Source of the DNA: Castanea sativa
Taxonomy: Eukaryota; Streptophyta; Magnoliopsida; Fagales; Fagaceae
Reading direction: 5' to 3'
NCBI RefSeq assembly: GCF_040712315.1
Contig: NC_134013.1
Location: 2,267,001 to 2,331,000, forward strand
DNA length: 64,000 nucleotides
The notes below the pieces were generated by a model. The model made no database searches. It was not told where the DNA came from and saw only the letters and a program-made list of their open reading frames with translations. Shown piece after piece: positions 23,101 through 31,392 of the stretch. The position numbers and the translations under genes were made by a program. How positions within the stretch are numbered: the stretch's first letter is position 1; every line of letters begins with the position of its first letter.

Positions 23101-25506
23101 AAGAGAAGTTGTCAGCAGAATACAAGTTCAGAATGCATTAAAATTAAGTAATTTATAATTATTAAACCTGAAGCGAATTTGACCCTTTTTAACACTGAGA
23201 TGCACATCCCAAACTGAATTTTAACCTATTAATTGAAAAGGAAATTGTTTTTCACCTCTCAGGAAATGATAAGCAAAGAGTGACAGCAGAAGCATGCTGT
23301 GAAAAAATAGCAAAGTTGATCCCACTCTCAACTTCTGATACACCCAGCGGAAATGCTTGACCTGGGAAAATTTTAATTGATGGTATGGTCTCAGACACTT
23401 GAGGGGCTTCTTCCTACAATCAAAAAAGGTGAATACATGACAATATGAATTATTCCCATTTCAGTGTAAAAAAAAATTCTGATACCCCCAAAAACTACAT
23501 GTACCGAATCTCAATTGAAAATTAGCAGCACAGGATCAAAAGATGCATGCACATGAGAAGACATTGACAATTATTTTATTTTAGAGAGGCGGAAAAAAAG
23601 ACATACTTTGACTACAATATTCCCAGCTATAAGATTTACAGCAGCAAGTCTACCACAACAAGAGGTTTTAAACCTTACAGAATCCATTAAGAAAATCACA
23701 TATAATCATAACTAAAATGAAACAATTCTTTTTGTCATTCTCATAAAAACCCGGTGAAAGTCACTGTGATGATTGACAAAACTTCTAACACTTATTAGAA
23801 GACACTGCAAAAGGATTTTTGCATAGTATCACCGTACTTCTCCACCTATCACTTTTTCAGTCATAGTCATACCTTTCTCGCTTTGTAAGACTTATTGTTC
23901 ATTCTCAATGCTTTACATATTCAAAAAGTGCAAGCTGATAGAAAACAAAGGTCAACACATACATATGCAAATAAAAAGTACCTCAAGTACACGTTCTTGG
24001 GCACGCTGACCATAAACATTTGTCTTCCAATGCTTTACATGGCCCCCTGTCTAACTGATGCCAAAAGTCCAGTCAAATCTTGAATTAGCAGACAAAGTTT
24101 GGAATAACAAGAATAACTGATACTCATAAAAGAAATGACTACTACACACATGTTAACGTGCGCGCACACACACTTTTTTGCACTGAAACCATGACATCAC
24201 TTGGAGTCGCAATTTCAGTGCAAAAGTGATGTGTGTGTACGTTTATGAGCTAAGATGTGTGTAACAAACACCACTCTATTCATAATACCATAGAAAAATA
24301 AACTTGCCTTACTGGAAAGTCCCGGTGCATTGCCACCTGATGCTCGCTTACTTAATTTCAATCTGATGGAGATATAACCACGAGTCAAGCAAGTTACCTA
24401 GTTTTTATTTTTTTTTTTTTTTTTGACATGTAATAAGGTAATCAACTAGGAAATCCTGAGGGGATTTCCTAGTTAATTACCTGCTTAAATTTTCAAACCA
24501 ACACATAATAACAAAAAACAGATTCCTAGGCCAATGAACACTGTTTTCAACTCGTATTCTAACTTAACTGGCTGCCGACAACGTGAATAGGATCCCGTCC
24601 ATTCCAAATGAAATTGAGAGAGTACAGTTCATGGTGCCTTGTCATTTGAAATTATTAGATTACAAAATCCTTAGGCCCAAGCCTAGTTGGTCTATTGTAC
24701 TTATTGTACCTTATGATTATATTGTGTACTACTGATTCTAGACTCTGCCTATATATTGGCCTATTCTGCACATTGTATATTTGATATAGCACTGGATACA
24801 CCTTTAGATTTGTAATATCTAATCCGAACCATGAAATGAATCCATTTCAAATTGAATTCAGGATCGATCATTAGGTCTTATTATTAATTCTCAAAAGAAT
24901 TCAAGAACTACTCACTTTTAAAGCAAGAATCCCTAAGAATTTAGACTCTAATCTTATAATTCTCTAAAACCGTATACACAGTCAACGTGTTTAGAATAAC
25001 AGAAAATAACGAACCAAACTGTAGCAAATTTTCTAACCTATATATTACTCCTAGCGAACTTAGAATTCACTCTCGGAAACGTAAACACAGTCAAAATATT
25101 TAGAAGAACAGAAAAGAACGAAGCAAAGTCCAAACCGTAACGAATTTTGTAACATCGATTTTACTCGCACAAGAAGTCAAAGAACAACTCATATAGAAAA
25201 TCAAAACTCCTTACGAACTTAGAATTCACTCTCATAATTCTCAACAACAACAACAACAACAAAAACGTAAACACAATCAACGTGTTTAGAATCATTGAAA
25301 AAAGAATGAATCAAAGAGCGCACACACTGAACTTGAATCAAAATGTAAAAAAAGAAAATCAGATACATAAATAGTATAATTGACCTCATTTCGGAGATGT
25401 GAGAAGGTCCAATGCAAGAACGAGAAGCGTTGTTGGACATAACTGAAGCGATCAGAGAGGCTTTGGTGGCATTGGAATCGTAGAGAAGTGGATGATGAAG
25501 GAGCAT
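2053..25506 (-). CDS. ISA3: Isoamylase 3, chloroplastic (starch debranching enzyme)
   Basis: Hydrolyses alpha-1,6 branch points of short-branched glucans during starch breakdown in plastids (family knowledge). I traced 24 coding exons with intact phase: 25506-25385, 24362-24313, 24046-23982, 23413-23256, 21977-21899, 20998-20762, 20491-20387, 18120-18016, 16725-16591, 16446-16360, 15788-15731, 15367-15304, 14669-14570, 12397-12297, 9888-9837, 7668-7606, 6499-6410, 6322-6250, 5523-5444, 5198-5094, 4725-4627, 4529-4468, 2765-2657, 2166-2053. The sum is 2313 bp, 770 aa, close to the usual ISA3 length. A Ser/Ala/Arg-rich N-terminus fits a transit peptide, followed by a CBM48 domain (about 100-200) and a GH13 barrel. 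Region I is DVVYNH (356-361). GFRFDL holds the nucleophile D434, IIAEPWD the acid/base E471, and AHDGFTL D544, so the enzyme should be active. The 86-residue in-frame upstream extension is rejected because it covers CT-rich leader and G-boxes. No frameshift or internal stop was seen. Confidence 0.96.
2186..2235 (-). mobile_element. Very short retroposed poly(A) insertion
   Basis: The 13-base string AATATTAGACAAT occurs perfectly at 2186-2198 and 2223-2235. Between the copies is only a T run followed by GAGAATC. On the minus strand this reads as GATTCTC plus a poly(A) tail, flanked by a target-site duplication. This is what a LINE- or SINE-type insertion truncated to its last few bases looks like. 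It sits in the last ISA3 intron, just upstream of the acceptor before the final exon. Confidence 0.7.
3870..4149 (-). mobile_element. TRIM retrotransposon, copy 1 (complete, 280 bp)
   Basis: Terminal-repeat retrotransposon in miniature in ISA3 intron 22. The right LTR (4073-4149) runs from TGATAAATTACC to CTAACA; the left LTR (from 3870, ending near 3946) is its diverged partner. On the minus strand the sequence directly after the right LTR is TGGTATCAAAGC, a primer-binding site matching initiator-Met tRNA. Flanking CCCTT at 3865-3869 and 4150-4154 is a perfect 5-bp target-site duplication. The interior, about 125 bp, has no coding capacity. Same orientation and length as the copy at 4794-5073. 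Confidence 0.9.
4794..5073 (-). mobile_element. TRIM retrotransposon, copy 2 (complete, 280 bp)
   Basis: Two 79-bp LTRs, 4794-4872 and 4995-5073, begin TGTTAAATTACCGATT and end CTTCTAACA. By eye they differ at about 7 positions. On the minus strand the primer-binding site TGGTATCAAAG follows the right LTR and a purine run (AAAGGGAAT) precedes the left LTR. AATAT at 4789-4793 and 5074-5078 is a perfect 5-bp target-site duplication. The element fills most of the 368-bp ISA3 intron 20 and ends about 20 bp from its 5' splice site. Without it and one duplication copy the intron would be about 83 bp. Confidence 0.93.
7019..7068. repeat. (AAT)n microsatellite
   Basis: A run of AAT triplets with one interruption, in ISA3 intron 16. 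It is a simple repeat, useful only as a marker. Confidence 0.85.
8140..8960 (+). mobile_element. LINE 3' fragment: zf-RVT remnant and RNase H domain
   Basis: Antisense to ISA3 within intron 15. From about 8150 a frame-shifted zf-RVT-like stretch is visible (for example [19 protein letters not shown]). A 133-codon open frame (8520-8921) follows and resembles the RVT_3/RNase H domain of plant non-LTR elements: [23 protein letters not shown] and [18 protein letters not shown]. Beyond the stop is a short A-rich tail near 8955. The upstream reverse transcriptase is missing. This is a dead, 5'-truncated insertion, not a host gene. Confidence 0.8.
8965..9645 (+). mobile_element. Second LINE 3' fragment (zf-RVT region)
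   Basis: Begins just after the A-rich tail of the preceding LINE piece, same strand. Interrupted frames give zf-RVT-type sequence: [15 protein letters not shown] near 9180, then [20 protein letters not shown] within the open frame 9328-9549. The same motif (LMW.IWKE.N..TFE) occurs in the minus-strand LINE at 12690-13881, so both belong to one LINE clade. Stops and frameshifts show it is inactive. Confidence 0.75.
10150..10222 (+). mobile_element. Short retroposon-like repeat, partial copy
   Basis: Contains AGTTGCCCATGGGTTTTAG, then GAGTCCAAAGGGCTCTTCTT. The same string family recurs at 38845-38947, where it ends in a long poly(A) tail. Two dispersed copies with an A-rich 3' end suggest a SINE or a LINE 3' end. 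No clear Pol III boxes were identified. Confidence 0.5.
10230..10490 (+). mobile_element. Probable LINE 3' untranslated tail with poly(A)
   Basis: T-rich sequence ending TACTTATC plus an A run at 10478-10487, a common ending of plant LINE copies. The 89-codon open frame inside it is hydrophobic low-complexity sequence and is not supported as a gene. Located in ISA3 intron 14, antisense to the gene. Confidence 0.45.
10795..10945 (+). mobile_element. TRIM-family copy, truncated at the 3' side
   Basis: Begins TGTTAAAATAATGGTTGAGTG, continues through an LTR-like stretch with AACATTTTGGATAAATAGC, then interior-like sequence (CTACTTCCCATTTAAAAG, GGGCCTTAACAAAG). This matches the reverse-complement layout of the two complete TRIMs but the second LTR is absent. 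Opposite orientation to the complete copies. Confidence 0.5.
10974..11886 (+). mobile_element. Internally deleted Ty1/copia element with 110-bp LTRs
   Basis: The 5' LTR 10974-11083 and 3' LTR 11775-11886 both start TGTTATGAGTAATAGGGGC and end AACAACA, and are nearly identical. TGGTATCAAAGCC (11084-11096) is the tRNA-Met primer-binding site. GAGGGGGAG just before the 3' LTR is the polypurine tract. The interior keeps only a CG-richer leader (11100-11500) and the last 80 or so codons of copia RNase H (11519-11767: [20 protein letters not shown], then FTKAL). Protease, integrase and most of reverse transcriptase are gone. Flanks share TAGT (GTAGT against ATAGT), an imperfect 5-bp target-site duplication. 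Confidence 0.92.
11519..11767 (+). pseudogene. Ty1/copia RNase H C-terminal fragment
   Basis: The 82-codon frame reads [20 protein letters not shown], then KHIEVDYH and ANMFTKAL, the hallmark end of the copia Pol polyprotein (RNase H). It is fused in the same reading frame to the element leader upstream, at an internal deletion junction near 11510. It cannot encode a working enzyme. Confidence 0.9.
12085..12228 (+). mobile_element. TRIM-family copy, 3' half
   Basis: A 79-bp LTR-like unit at 12150-12228 begins TGTTACAATAATGG and ends TTTATCACA, the same length as the LTRs at 4794-5073. It is preceded by interior-like sequence (CCCATTTGAAAAG, GGGCCCCACTTATT, AAAAGGAA). The upstream LTR is not recognisable. 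Located in ISA3 intron 14. Confidence 0.55.
12641..14113. repeat. Tandem duplication split by a LINE insertion
   Basis: The sequence from AGAGAATTTTTTACTAAAC through GATATTTTC and on to ATGTCAGTAACT is present in full at about 13977-14111. The other copy is in two halves: 12641-12689 and 13882-13974. The LINE at 12690-13881 lies exactly between the halves. The unit is therefore about 138 bp, and one copy was interrupted by the LINE. Confidence 0.85.
12690..13881 (-). mobile_element. 5'-truncated LINE insertion in ISA3 intron 13
   Basis: On the minus strand the frame 13889-13308 encodes the end of a plant LINE reverse transcriptase and zf-RVT linker ([20 protein letters not shown], later [11 protein letters not shown]). 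The frame 13131-12784 gives [16 protein letters not shown] and [18 protein letters not shown]. The two are separated by a frameshift and stops. An A-rich tail (T run on plus) at 12690 marks the 3' end. ATTTTC at 12684-12689 and 13882-13887 is a likely target-site duplication. It lies in the same orientation as ISA3. Confidence 0.88.
14118..14170. repeat. (TA)n then (TGTA)n microsatellite
   Basis: About 20 TA dinucleotides followed by TATG repeats, in ISA3 intron 13 directly after the tandem duplication. Confidence 0.9.
15856..15962 (-). mobile_element. SINE-like copy A
   Basis: On the minus strand it reads GAGGTCGTGGGTTTAGGATC then GGTGCATGTGTGACTTACC, a pattern shared with 44190-44275, 47721-47830 and 60211-60335. 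The GGTTyrAA-type string resembles a Pol III B box, suggesting a tRNA-derived SINE. Located in ISA3 intron 10, same orientation as the gene. Confidence 0.55.
18972..19991. mobile_element. MULE-like element with long terminal inverted repeats
   Basis: The left end, GGGTTAAATGCAGAAAACC, and the reverse complement of the right end, GGGTTAAATGTAGATAACT, match and stay alignable for about 150 bp (shared CCTAAACTAT, AAACTTTAAAA and ATGATTTGCAC). The flanks AAATTAAAG and AATTTAAAG resemble a 9-bp target-site duplication, as made by Mutator-like elements. The interior (about 19150-19750) is C- and A-rich and contains Pro/Thr/Lys-rich open frames but no transposase. It is non-autonomous and lies in ISA3 intron 7. 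Confidence 0.75.
20706..20732. repeat. (GAGT)n microsatellite
   Basis: Five to six GAGT units, in ISA3 intron 6, about 30 bp from the 5' splice site after the exon 20998-20762. Confidence 0.85.
24140..24272. repeat. Imperfect inverted repeat in ISA3 intron 2
   Basis: The left arm has CACACACAC, a short T run, then TTTGCACTGAAA (24166-24190). The right arm has TTTCAGTGCAAAAGTGATG then TGTGTG (24212-24238). The outer parts (ACACACATGTTAACG against GTTTATGAGCTAAGATGTGTGT) also pair loosely. It could be a small foldback MITE. No target-site duplication was defined. Confidence 0.6.
24436..24482. repeat. 21-bp stem hairpin in ISA3 intron 1
   Basis: The left arm 24436-24456 and right arm 24462-24482 are inverted copies (AGGTAATCAACTAGGAAATC on the left) with one mismatch and a 5-nt loop. 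It follows a long T run. It may be the core of a decayed MITE; no function is implied. Confidence 0.8.
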
Positions 25507-25725
25507 AGCTGAGCTTTGGAAGCGCTCAAGGTTGAGTTGAGGCAAGAGGAAAAGGAATTCGAATCTGAAATTGAGAGAGAGAGAGAGAGAGAGAAAGGAA
25601 GTTTTGGAGTGTGAGTGAGAGGGAGTGACTTGTGAGTGAGGGAGACATTTTTGTTTGTTGATCTTTTGGAGGCATTTTCTGGTTTCGAGAGCGTCATGGA
25701 AGCGGGATATCCAGCCTATTTGTCT
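25507..25725 (-). promoter_or_regulatory. Probable ISA3 5' leader, CT-rich
   Basis: Immediately upstream of the chosen ATG, the minus strand carries a CT repeat (GA repeat at 25575-25592 on plus) and a purine-poor leader, typical of plant 5' UTRs. The frame stays open through it, which is why a longer N-terminus can be drawn, but the sequence has low-complexity Ser/Leu composition and no conservation I recognise. No TATA box is called. Confidence 0.5.
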
Positions 25726-25727
25726 GC

Positions 25728-25773
25728 CACGTGAACGGTTACAAAATAGTTGGATCACGTGCATTGACACGTG
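25728..25773. promoter_or_regulatory. Cluster of three G-boxes upstream of ISA3
   Basis: CACGTG occurs at 25728-25733, 25756-25761 and 25768-25773, three times in 46 bp, about 220-270 bp upstream of the ISA3 ATG. G-boxes bind plant bZIP and bHLH factors and mediate light, circadian and ABA responses. Starch-degradation genes are commonly day-night regulated. That these sites control ISA3 is inference from position. Confidence 0.65.
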
Positions 25774-25799
25774 CCTTTGTCCTTTTCCGCTTTAAATCA

Positions 25800-26215
25800 T
25801 AAATATCCCACACGACTCGAGATTGATTTTTTCTTTTCTTTTTTTGGCTGTGCTCGTTAACGTTTTTTTTTTTTTTTTTTACTTTAAAAAGGGAAAAAAA
25901 AAGTTGATAAAAAAATTGTCAAAAGAGATAAAAAAAAAAATTGTCAAAAACTAAAAATTTGTCAAAAATTAAAAAAGTTATCTAAAAAATTACCCAAAAG
26001 TGTGTTGCTAACGGACACCTTAAGTGCTCGTCAACACAACCTTCTTTTTTTTTTTGGGCTAAAAAAATAGTTAATAAATGATGCATTGATGCACATGAAT
26101 ACAAATTAATGGAATTATAAACTTTCGTAAATTACAAACCATTTTTAATTTAGATCATAACCTTCCAGTTTAATGTCAATTTAATCTTTATCTTTATACT
26201 TTGGATGGAATTTTT
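25800..26215. other. Intergenic AT-rich DNA
   Basis: T and A runs and short decayed repeats (for example repeated AAAATTGTCAAAA strings near 25910-25970). No gene-like frame. Around 26090-26200 there is loose similarity to the neighbouring TIR sequence, suggesting an older relic of the same element family. Confidence 0.5.
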
Positions 26216-26217
26216 TT

Positions 26218-27263
26218 GGATAAATTACAAGTTTGGTCTCTAACTTTTATACTAAATGTTAATTTGGTCCCTAACATTTTGAATGTGTCAATTTAATACC
26301 TAACATTTTAGTATTACGTCAAAATAGTCCTGATAGATGAAAAATGTTAACATGGCTAATGGCAAAAATAAAAAATTATTTTTATGTCACATAAAATAAA
26401 ATTAAAAAAAAAATTTATGATAAAATTGGATCTCAAAAGTCAATCTCAAACACCCTGAAGGGCCTGAACAGCTTCGGTGAGTACCGGCCTCTTCATTCCT
26501 CAATGGACGCAAAGGTACAAGCTAATGTGCCAGAGTGGGATATTGCTACTTCGAATAATTTCTTGTTGCAAAAGAACACTTCAAAGATTAATTGGGCATC
26601 TATTTATCTAAAATTTCCAATTTGTTAATGATTTAGGTATTGGTTTCTTTAGGTGGCTACGCAATGGAATTTTTGGAAATTGCAAGACTACTCTTTAGGA
26701 TTTGGTTAGACAAGTTGGGGTCTAAATTAATATGTTTATATGATGAAATTCCTTGGCATTGTTAGCTGGTTTTTTTCTTTGCTAGACTAGAGGAGAGTGG
26801 CTTTCATCATGTGTCGATTGTTGGTATCAGTAAAAAATTATTTGCAGAAAATATCGTTTTCGTTTTGTTTTGCTTGGGATATTAGTTTGATTGTGATTAT
26901 ATTGGCTGGATAATATCTGGGTTCTTATTTGATTTTGCAAAAGTATAGAATTTGGAAATCGGAATCCTTGGTGGCGGCAATATGAAGCTATTGTGGATGT
27001 TTGGGATTTTGAGATCCAATTTTATTCTAAATTGGCTTTTTTTCTTTTTAATTATTGTTTATTCCATGTGGGTTATATGATGTGGCATGAAATAATTTTT
27101 TATTTTAATCGTTCACTACGTCAATATTTTCCATCCATCACTTAACGACAGGGATTATTTTGATACAATACCAAAGGTTAGGGACTAAATTGATATATTT
27201 AAAACGTTAAGAACCAAATTGACATTTAGTGTAAAAGTTAAGGACTAAATTTGTAATTTACCC
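26218..27263. mobile_element. MULE-like element with about 190-bp terminal inverted repeats
   Basis: The left end (GGATAAATTACAAGTTTGGT) and the reverse complement of the right end (GGGTAAATTACAAATTTAGT) align through shared ACTAAATGT, AATTTGGT, CAAAATA and AAAAATTATTT. Both sides abut T runs (7 T on the left, more than 9 on the right), so a 9-bp duplication within poly(T) is possible but cannot be proved. The interior of about 650 bp has no transposase but includes a 58-codon open stretch (26452-26628). Non-autonomous. Confidence 0.75.
26452..26628 (+). pseudogene. Possible captured gene fragment inside the MULE-like element
   Basis: A 58-codon open stretch without a proper start reads LKGLNSFGEYRPLHSSMD and later NVPEWDIATSNN. 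It is less AT-rich than the surrounding DNA and contains a donor-like CGGTGAGT. Mutator-like elements often carry fragments of host genes (Pack-MULEs). I do not recognise the parent gene, so this is an inference. Confidence 0.3.
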
Positions 27264-27584
27264 TTTTTTTTTTTTTTTGAATTAGATGAAAAGGTTGATA
27301 TGTCAAACAAGATAACAAAAATATACCTTCTCAAAATAATAATAATAATAATATAATAATTTTTCATGTGACATAAGTTGTCAAATGTATCGTCATGTCA
27401 GTTTTTTTTTATTAAATCCAAATTTAAACTGAAACACGTGAGATCTTACCAACCAAACTCATCTCCATCTGCTCTCTCTCGTCCTCAAAATCCGAAGTTG
27501 TAGGTTGTGGCAAAGACAATGACACATCCGATGTTGCAAACAGCAGCGAGGGCAAAAATGTGTTCTCTCTTCAGGCAGAGCCCT

Positions 27585-27980
27585 CAAAAGGACCAATCAC
27601 AATTGAAACTCCTTGCAGTTGTTAATAAAGCACAGTTCAACCCAGAAAAAACCTGATATAGGACTCATCACACACCCACACACATCACACAGTCAATCAA
27701 ATTAGGGCATCACAATTTCCACCATTTAAATCTCTAACGTCCTCGTTAGGGCCCACTTTGTGAAGTAGTGTCTTTGAGCCCACACGGGGTTACTGGGCTG
27801 GCTTTGATACCATATGTAATGACCCAAGGAAAAGCGCTAGCCACATCTGCATTATACCTCAAAAAAATTAGTCACAATTGAGACTCCTTGTAGTTGTTAA
27901 TAAAGTCCAGTTCTACCCAGTAAATACCCGATGTTGGACTCATCACACACTCACACAATTAATCAAATTAGGGTATCACA
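27585..27980 (-). mobile_element. TRIM-like element with about 166-bp LTRs
   Basis: LTR A (27815-27980) reads on the minus strand from TGTGATACCCTAATTTG to GGGTCATTACA. Next comes TATGGTATCAAAGCC, a primer-binding site, then a 100-bp interior (27715-27814). A second LTR (27585-27714) begins TGTGATGCCCTAATTTG and shares most of the sequence but stops matching at about 27585. It has no coding sequence. The second LTR is truncated or has recombined with unrelated DNA. Confidence 0.7.
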
Positions 27981-28051
27981 ATTTCCCCCACTTTGTGGAG
28001 TAGTGTCTCTGAGCCCACACGGAGTTACCGGGCCGACTCTAATACCAACAC

Positions 28052-30481
28052 TGTCACTACCCAAATCCATAGAACATGAATTTAGATGCATGACTAACCT
28101 ACTGAACTTATATAACTCAATAAACATAATTGATCCAAATAAATTAGAACTCCAAAGAAACAAGTACTCTTAAAAACCTCTTACAAAAATCTAAACTCCA
28201 CAAATTGAAAATAATCTCAACTATATAAAACATGAATTACAAAATAAAGGTAACTGAAATTCTATAAGTTTTCAAGTAATATTGAAGTCACCTACAACTT
28301 CCATGCTCTACCTTGCACCTTACAAAGCGATCCAAAGGTTCTATATTCCCAACTACACTTTAATCTGAAAATAGTAATTGATGGGGTGAGTCACATATCT
28401 AGTAAGTAATTATACAGAATACACAACGGAATTCAAGCAAAGCATGAGTTTGATTTCATAATTTCACTCAAAATCTCAAATATTGTTTTCCAAACATATA
28501 AAGAACTATTTAATACATATATAATCAAATCGTAAAGTCATTCAAAAACAAATACAAATAATTGATCAAAGCATAGTGTCACATATACACATATCACATA
28601 TTCTCACATACAATCCTGTGAGCGGATACCAACATCTAACCTCTGTTGGTGAAGGATCAACATATATTCTCACATACAATTTTGTGAGCGAATTTACACA
28701 TATATCTGATCAATTCTAAAAACACTCATTTTGAGTTACATATCACAAAACAAAACATATACAAAATAGAATAATTTTCTTAATATTAATAATTATTCCA
28801 GATATAAAGACATATTGAATATCACAATATTGAATTGAAACAAAATCAAAGGATGCTTAACTCTCTTAGGGAACAAATAGGATTTAGGGAACAAATAGGA
28901 ATTGAGGAGTTTATACAATTTTTTTTTAACAATTCTTTAGTAAATCTGAAAATTAAATTTGCTAAAAGAAACATTTTAAATACCATTTGGAGAATAAAAA
29001 TATGACTTTAAAATCACTTGGTTTTAACAAATTTAAAAAACAAGAACTTTTTTAGAAATCTTACTTTGAAACTCAATTATTTTATGAAAATAGTTTAGTT
29101 TAGAACTCATCTTCTAATTAATATTTGGACGTTCAAAACGTTATTTAGAACTCAAAGTTTCTCTTTAAAACATTATTTAATAGTCGAAATTTCTCTTCCA
29201 ATGATGCAAAAATACATTTGACAAACTTTAGAAAATATAAGTTTGAAATACAAAACTTTTGAAAACTTTTAACTTTTAAGAACCTAATGGACAAAACTTA
29301 TGCATATTATGCATAATTACTTACAGTACTTGAATAACTTTGAAAGTCCAGTTGAAACACCCTCTAAATAGTCTCAAAATACTCTTAAATAAGACCTATA
29401 ATCAATCATGGAAATATACTTAATATCTTCTACAAAATATAAAGTAATAGAACTATACAAATGGACTCACTAGGATTATACTTTGTTGAACTAATTACAG
29501 TTTCAACACTAAATTAACGTTTCTCTAACCAATGGTATTCTAATCAATAATACATCCTTGCATTAATTGAAACTCATTTAACCATGAGGAATGCAGTAGC
29601 AACACCTTAGGATTTAATATATAACCCCAATGCAAATGGTGGGCCAAAACCCATATGATTCTATTCATGAACTTAACATTCATTGACCTTACGGATTTAA
29701 TATAAGAATTTTGGTATGAAATTTCAAATCTATCATTATCCTTTTAAAGAATTGTAGACGTGTTGAACCCTAATGGTTCATTGTGTTTGGGAATAGTCAA
29801 CACCTAGGCATAGACTATCAAAGCTATAAACAAGAGAAAATAGGACTTTGACAAAATGAGAGCTAACTAGTGACACATGTGTGGGGTCGGGTGCAAATTC
29901 TCCAGCAAATCAGAATTACATTATGGTATAGATCAGCAGGCCAAAAGTTCTTATAGCCCTATGAAAATGATGCAAGCCTTATTCATGGATTTAATAATTT
30001 CAGCTTTTGTTCTAGGGTCCGACATCACTAAAGTTTTCTATGATAAAATTTTAACAAAAATCATACCTGGAACAATTGGTTGCCTCTTCAATTGTATTTG
30101 TGCTAAACTCTAAGGAAAAACACCTCTTAGCCTCTTTAATAAAAACTCTTATGAAAACCCTAATTTATCTTTTCCTCCACCTTATATTTTAACGCATCAG
30201 AGATATGGGCTTGGTGGGGTAGTGGATTGGAGTTAAAAACTCACTTGAGCTTATCTCTTTAGTTTCCAGAAGTTCATAAAACATCTTCCTCTTTTATTTA
30301 TTTTTTTATTATTTTAATTGTTGCACTAATTGTATGCACTAAAACTTTAATTTTCTCACCTATTTGTAGCACCACAACATTGTCTTGTCCCATCTTTCTG
30401 TGCACGCATATAGTACCTCAACTTTATATTAAAAATGACAAGTTATGATGATAATCATAAAAACAAAATTGGGGTATTACA
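28052..30481 (-). mobile_element. Putative long LTR (about 2.4 kb) of an LTR retrotransposon
   Basis: On the minus strand the block begins TGTAATACCCCAATTTT (30481 downward) and ends GGGTAGTGACA (28052). These termini resemble those of the 166-bp LTRs next door. Directly after it (28051 downward) comes a primer-binding-like TGGTATTAGAGTC, then a 71-bp interior closely similar to the 100-bp interior at 27715-27814. It contains a short tandem motif (TTCTCACATACAAT at about 28606 and 28669). No open frame of a gene. There is no matching target-site duplication around the block, so it is not a clean solo LTR. The interpretation is tentative. Confidence 0.4.
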
Positions 30482-30932
30482 TGATTAGTTAAAAAGAATG
30501 TACTGTCATGGTCTGGAAAGGTCTTCTTCTTCTTCTTCTTCTTGGGGTATTTTTGCAGTAATTGATCAGCAACTCAGCTCTTTACCGATCTTGTCAACTC
30601 TTTCTCATACAGTTAGTTTATCTTCTTTTACTCCTTTTTTTGGGGGTACTCTCTCTGAATTGTAATGGTTTGTATGTTGTACATGCTGAAAAATAGTCAC
30701 TTGAGTACCCTAAAAGATTACTTTGCTTATGAATGAAGGTATGAACTGGAAGAGGTTGCTTGGCCAGGTATATATCCTACTAGGTTATGTCCTGAATATA
30801 TTTTTTCTTTCTTTCAATTATTAATGCAGGATTTGGATACAGATATAGTTGTAGCAACAGCTAGGGGGACAACTTCAGATCAGATGCAATCGCTATCTCT
30901 GCTAATCTAGTTGTTGATGAGAGACAAATGAA
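30482..30932. other. Intergenic DNA
   Basis: Holds a (TTC)n run near 30524-30542. No gene-like frame or repeat terminus was identified. Confidence 0.5.
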
Positions 30933-31349
30933 CAGTGTGGCCGATACCGTACCGGCCAGTGCACCGGTACCGGTACACTTCTATATTGTACCGGAAAAAA
31001 TACCGGCCGTACCGGCCGCGTACCGGCCATACCGGCCAATTTCGGGCAATACCGACCGGTACAGAAATTTTTTTTTTTTTTAGTTTTGTAATTTTTGAAT
31101 TTTTGCAAAGGCATAATGGTAACTTATTTACATTAACTTCTTAGTATTATTTGTTTTCTTAGTATGCAATGAACAACTAAGCATTCTATTTTTTATATTG
31201 TGTTTTTTTTTCCTTTATTTGATACTAAAGTCTAAAACTATGAATAATTTGTTTTGAACTGAGGTAATGTTTTATAATAAACTTTTATATTTACTATAAT
31301 ATAAGTGAAATATTATATATTTATAAACATGGTTCTAGAGATTTTGGTA

Positions 31350-31392
<43 letters not shown>

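Noticed and set aside
25507..25770. 86-residue N-terminal extension of ISA3 from an in-frame upstream ATG at 25764
   Set aside because: The stretch overlaps the G-boxes and a CT repeat, is low-complexity Ser/Leu, and would make the protein longer than the family norm. The ATG at 25506 gives the usual length.
28052..30481. Clean solo LTR
   Set aside because: The flanks (AACAC and TGATT) do not form a target-site duplication, and a primer-binding-like site and interior follow directly on one side, so it is part of a larger, rearranged array.
30902..31144. Tyr/Arg/Pro-repeat proteins on both strands
   Set aside because: They arise from the ACCGG repeats at the left end of the hAT-like element.
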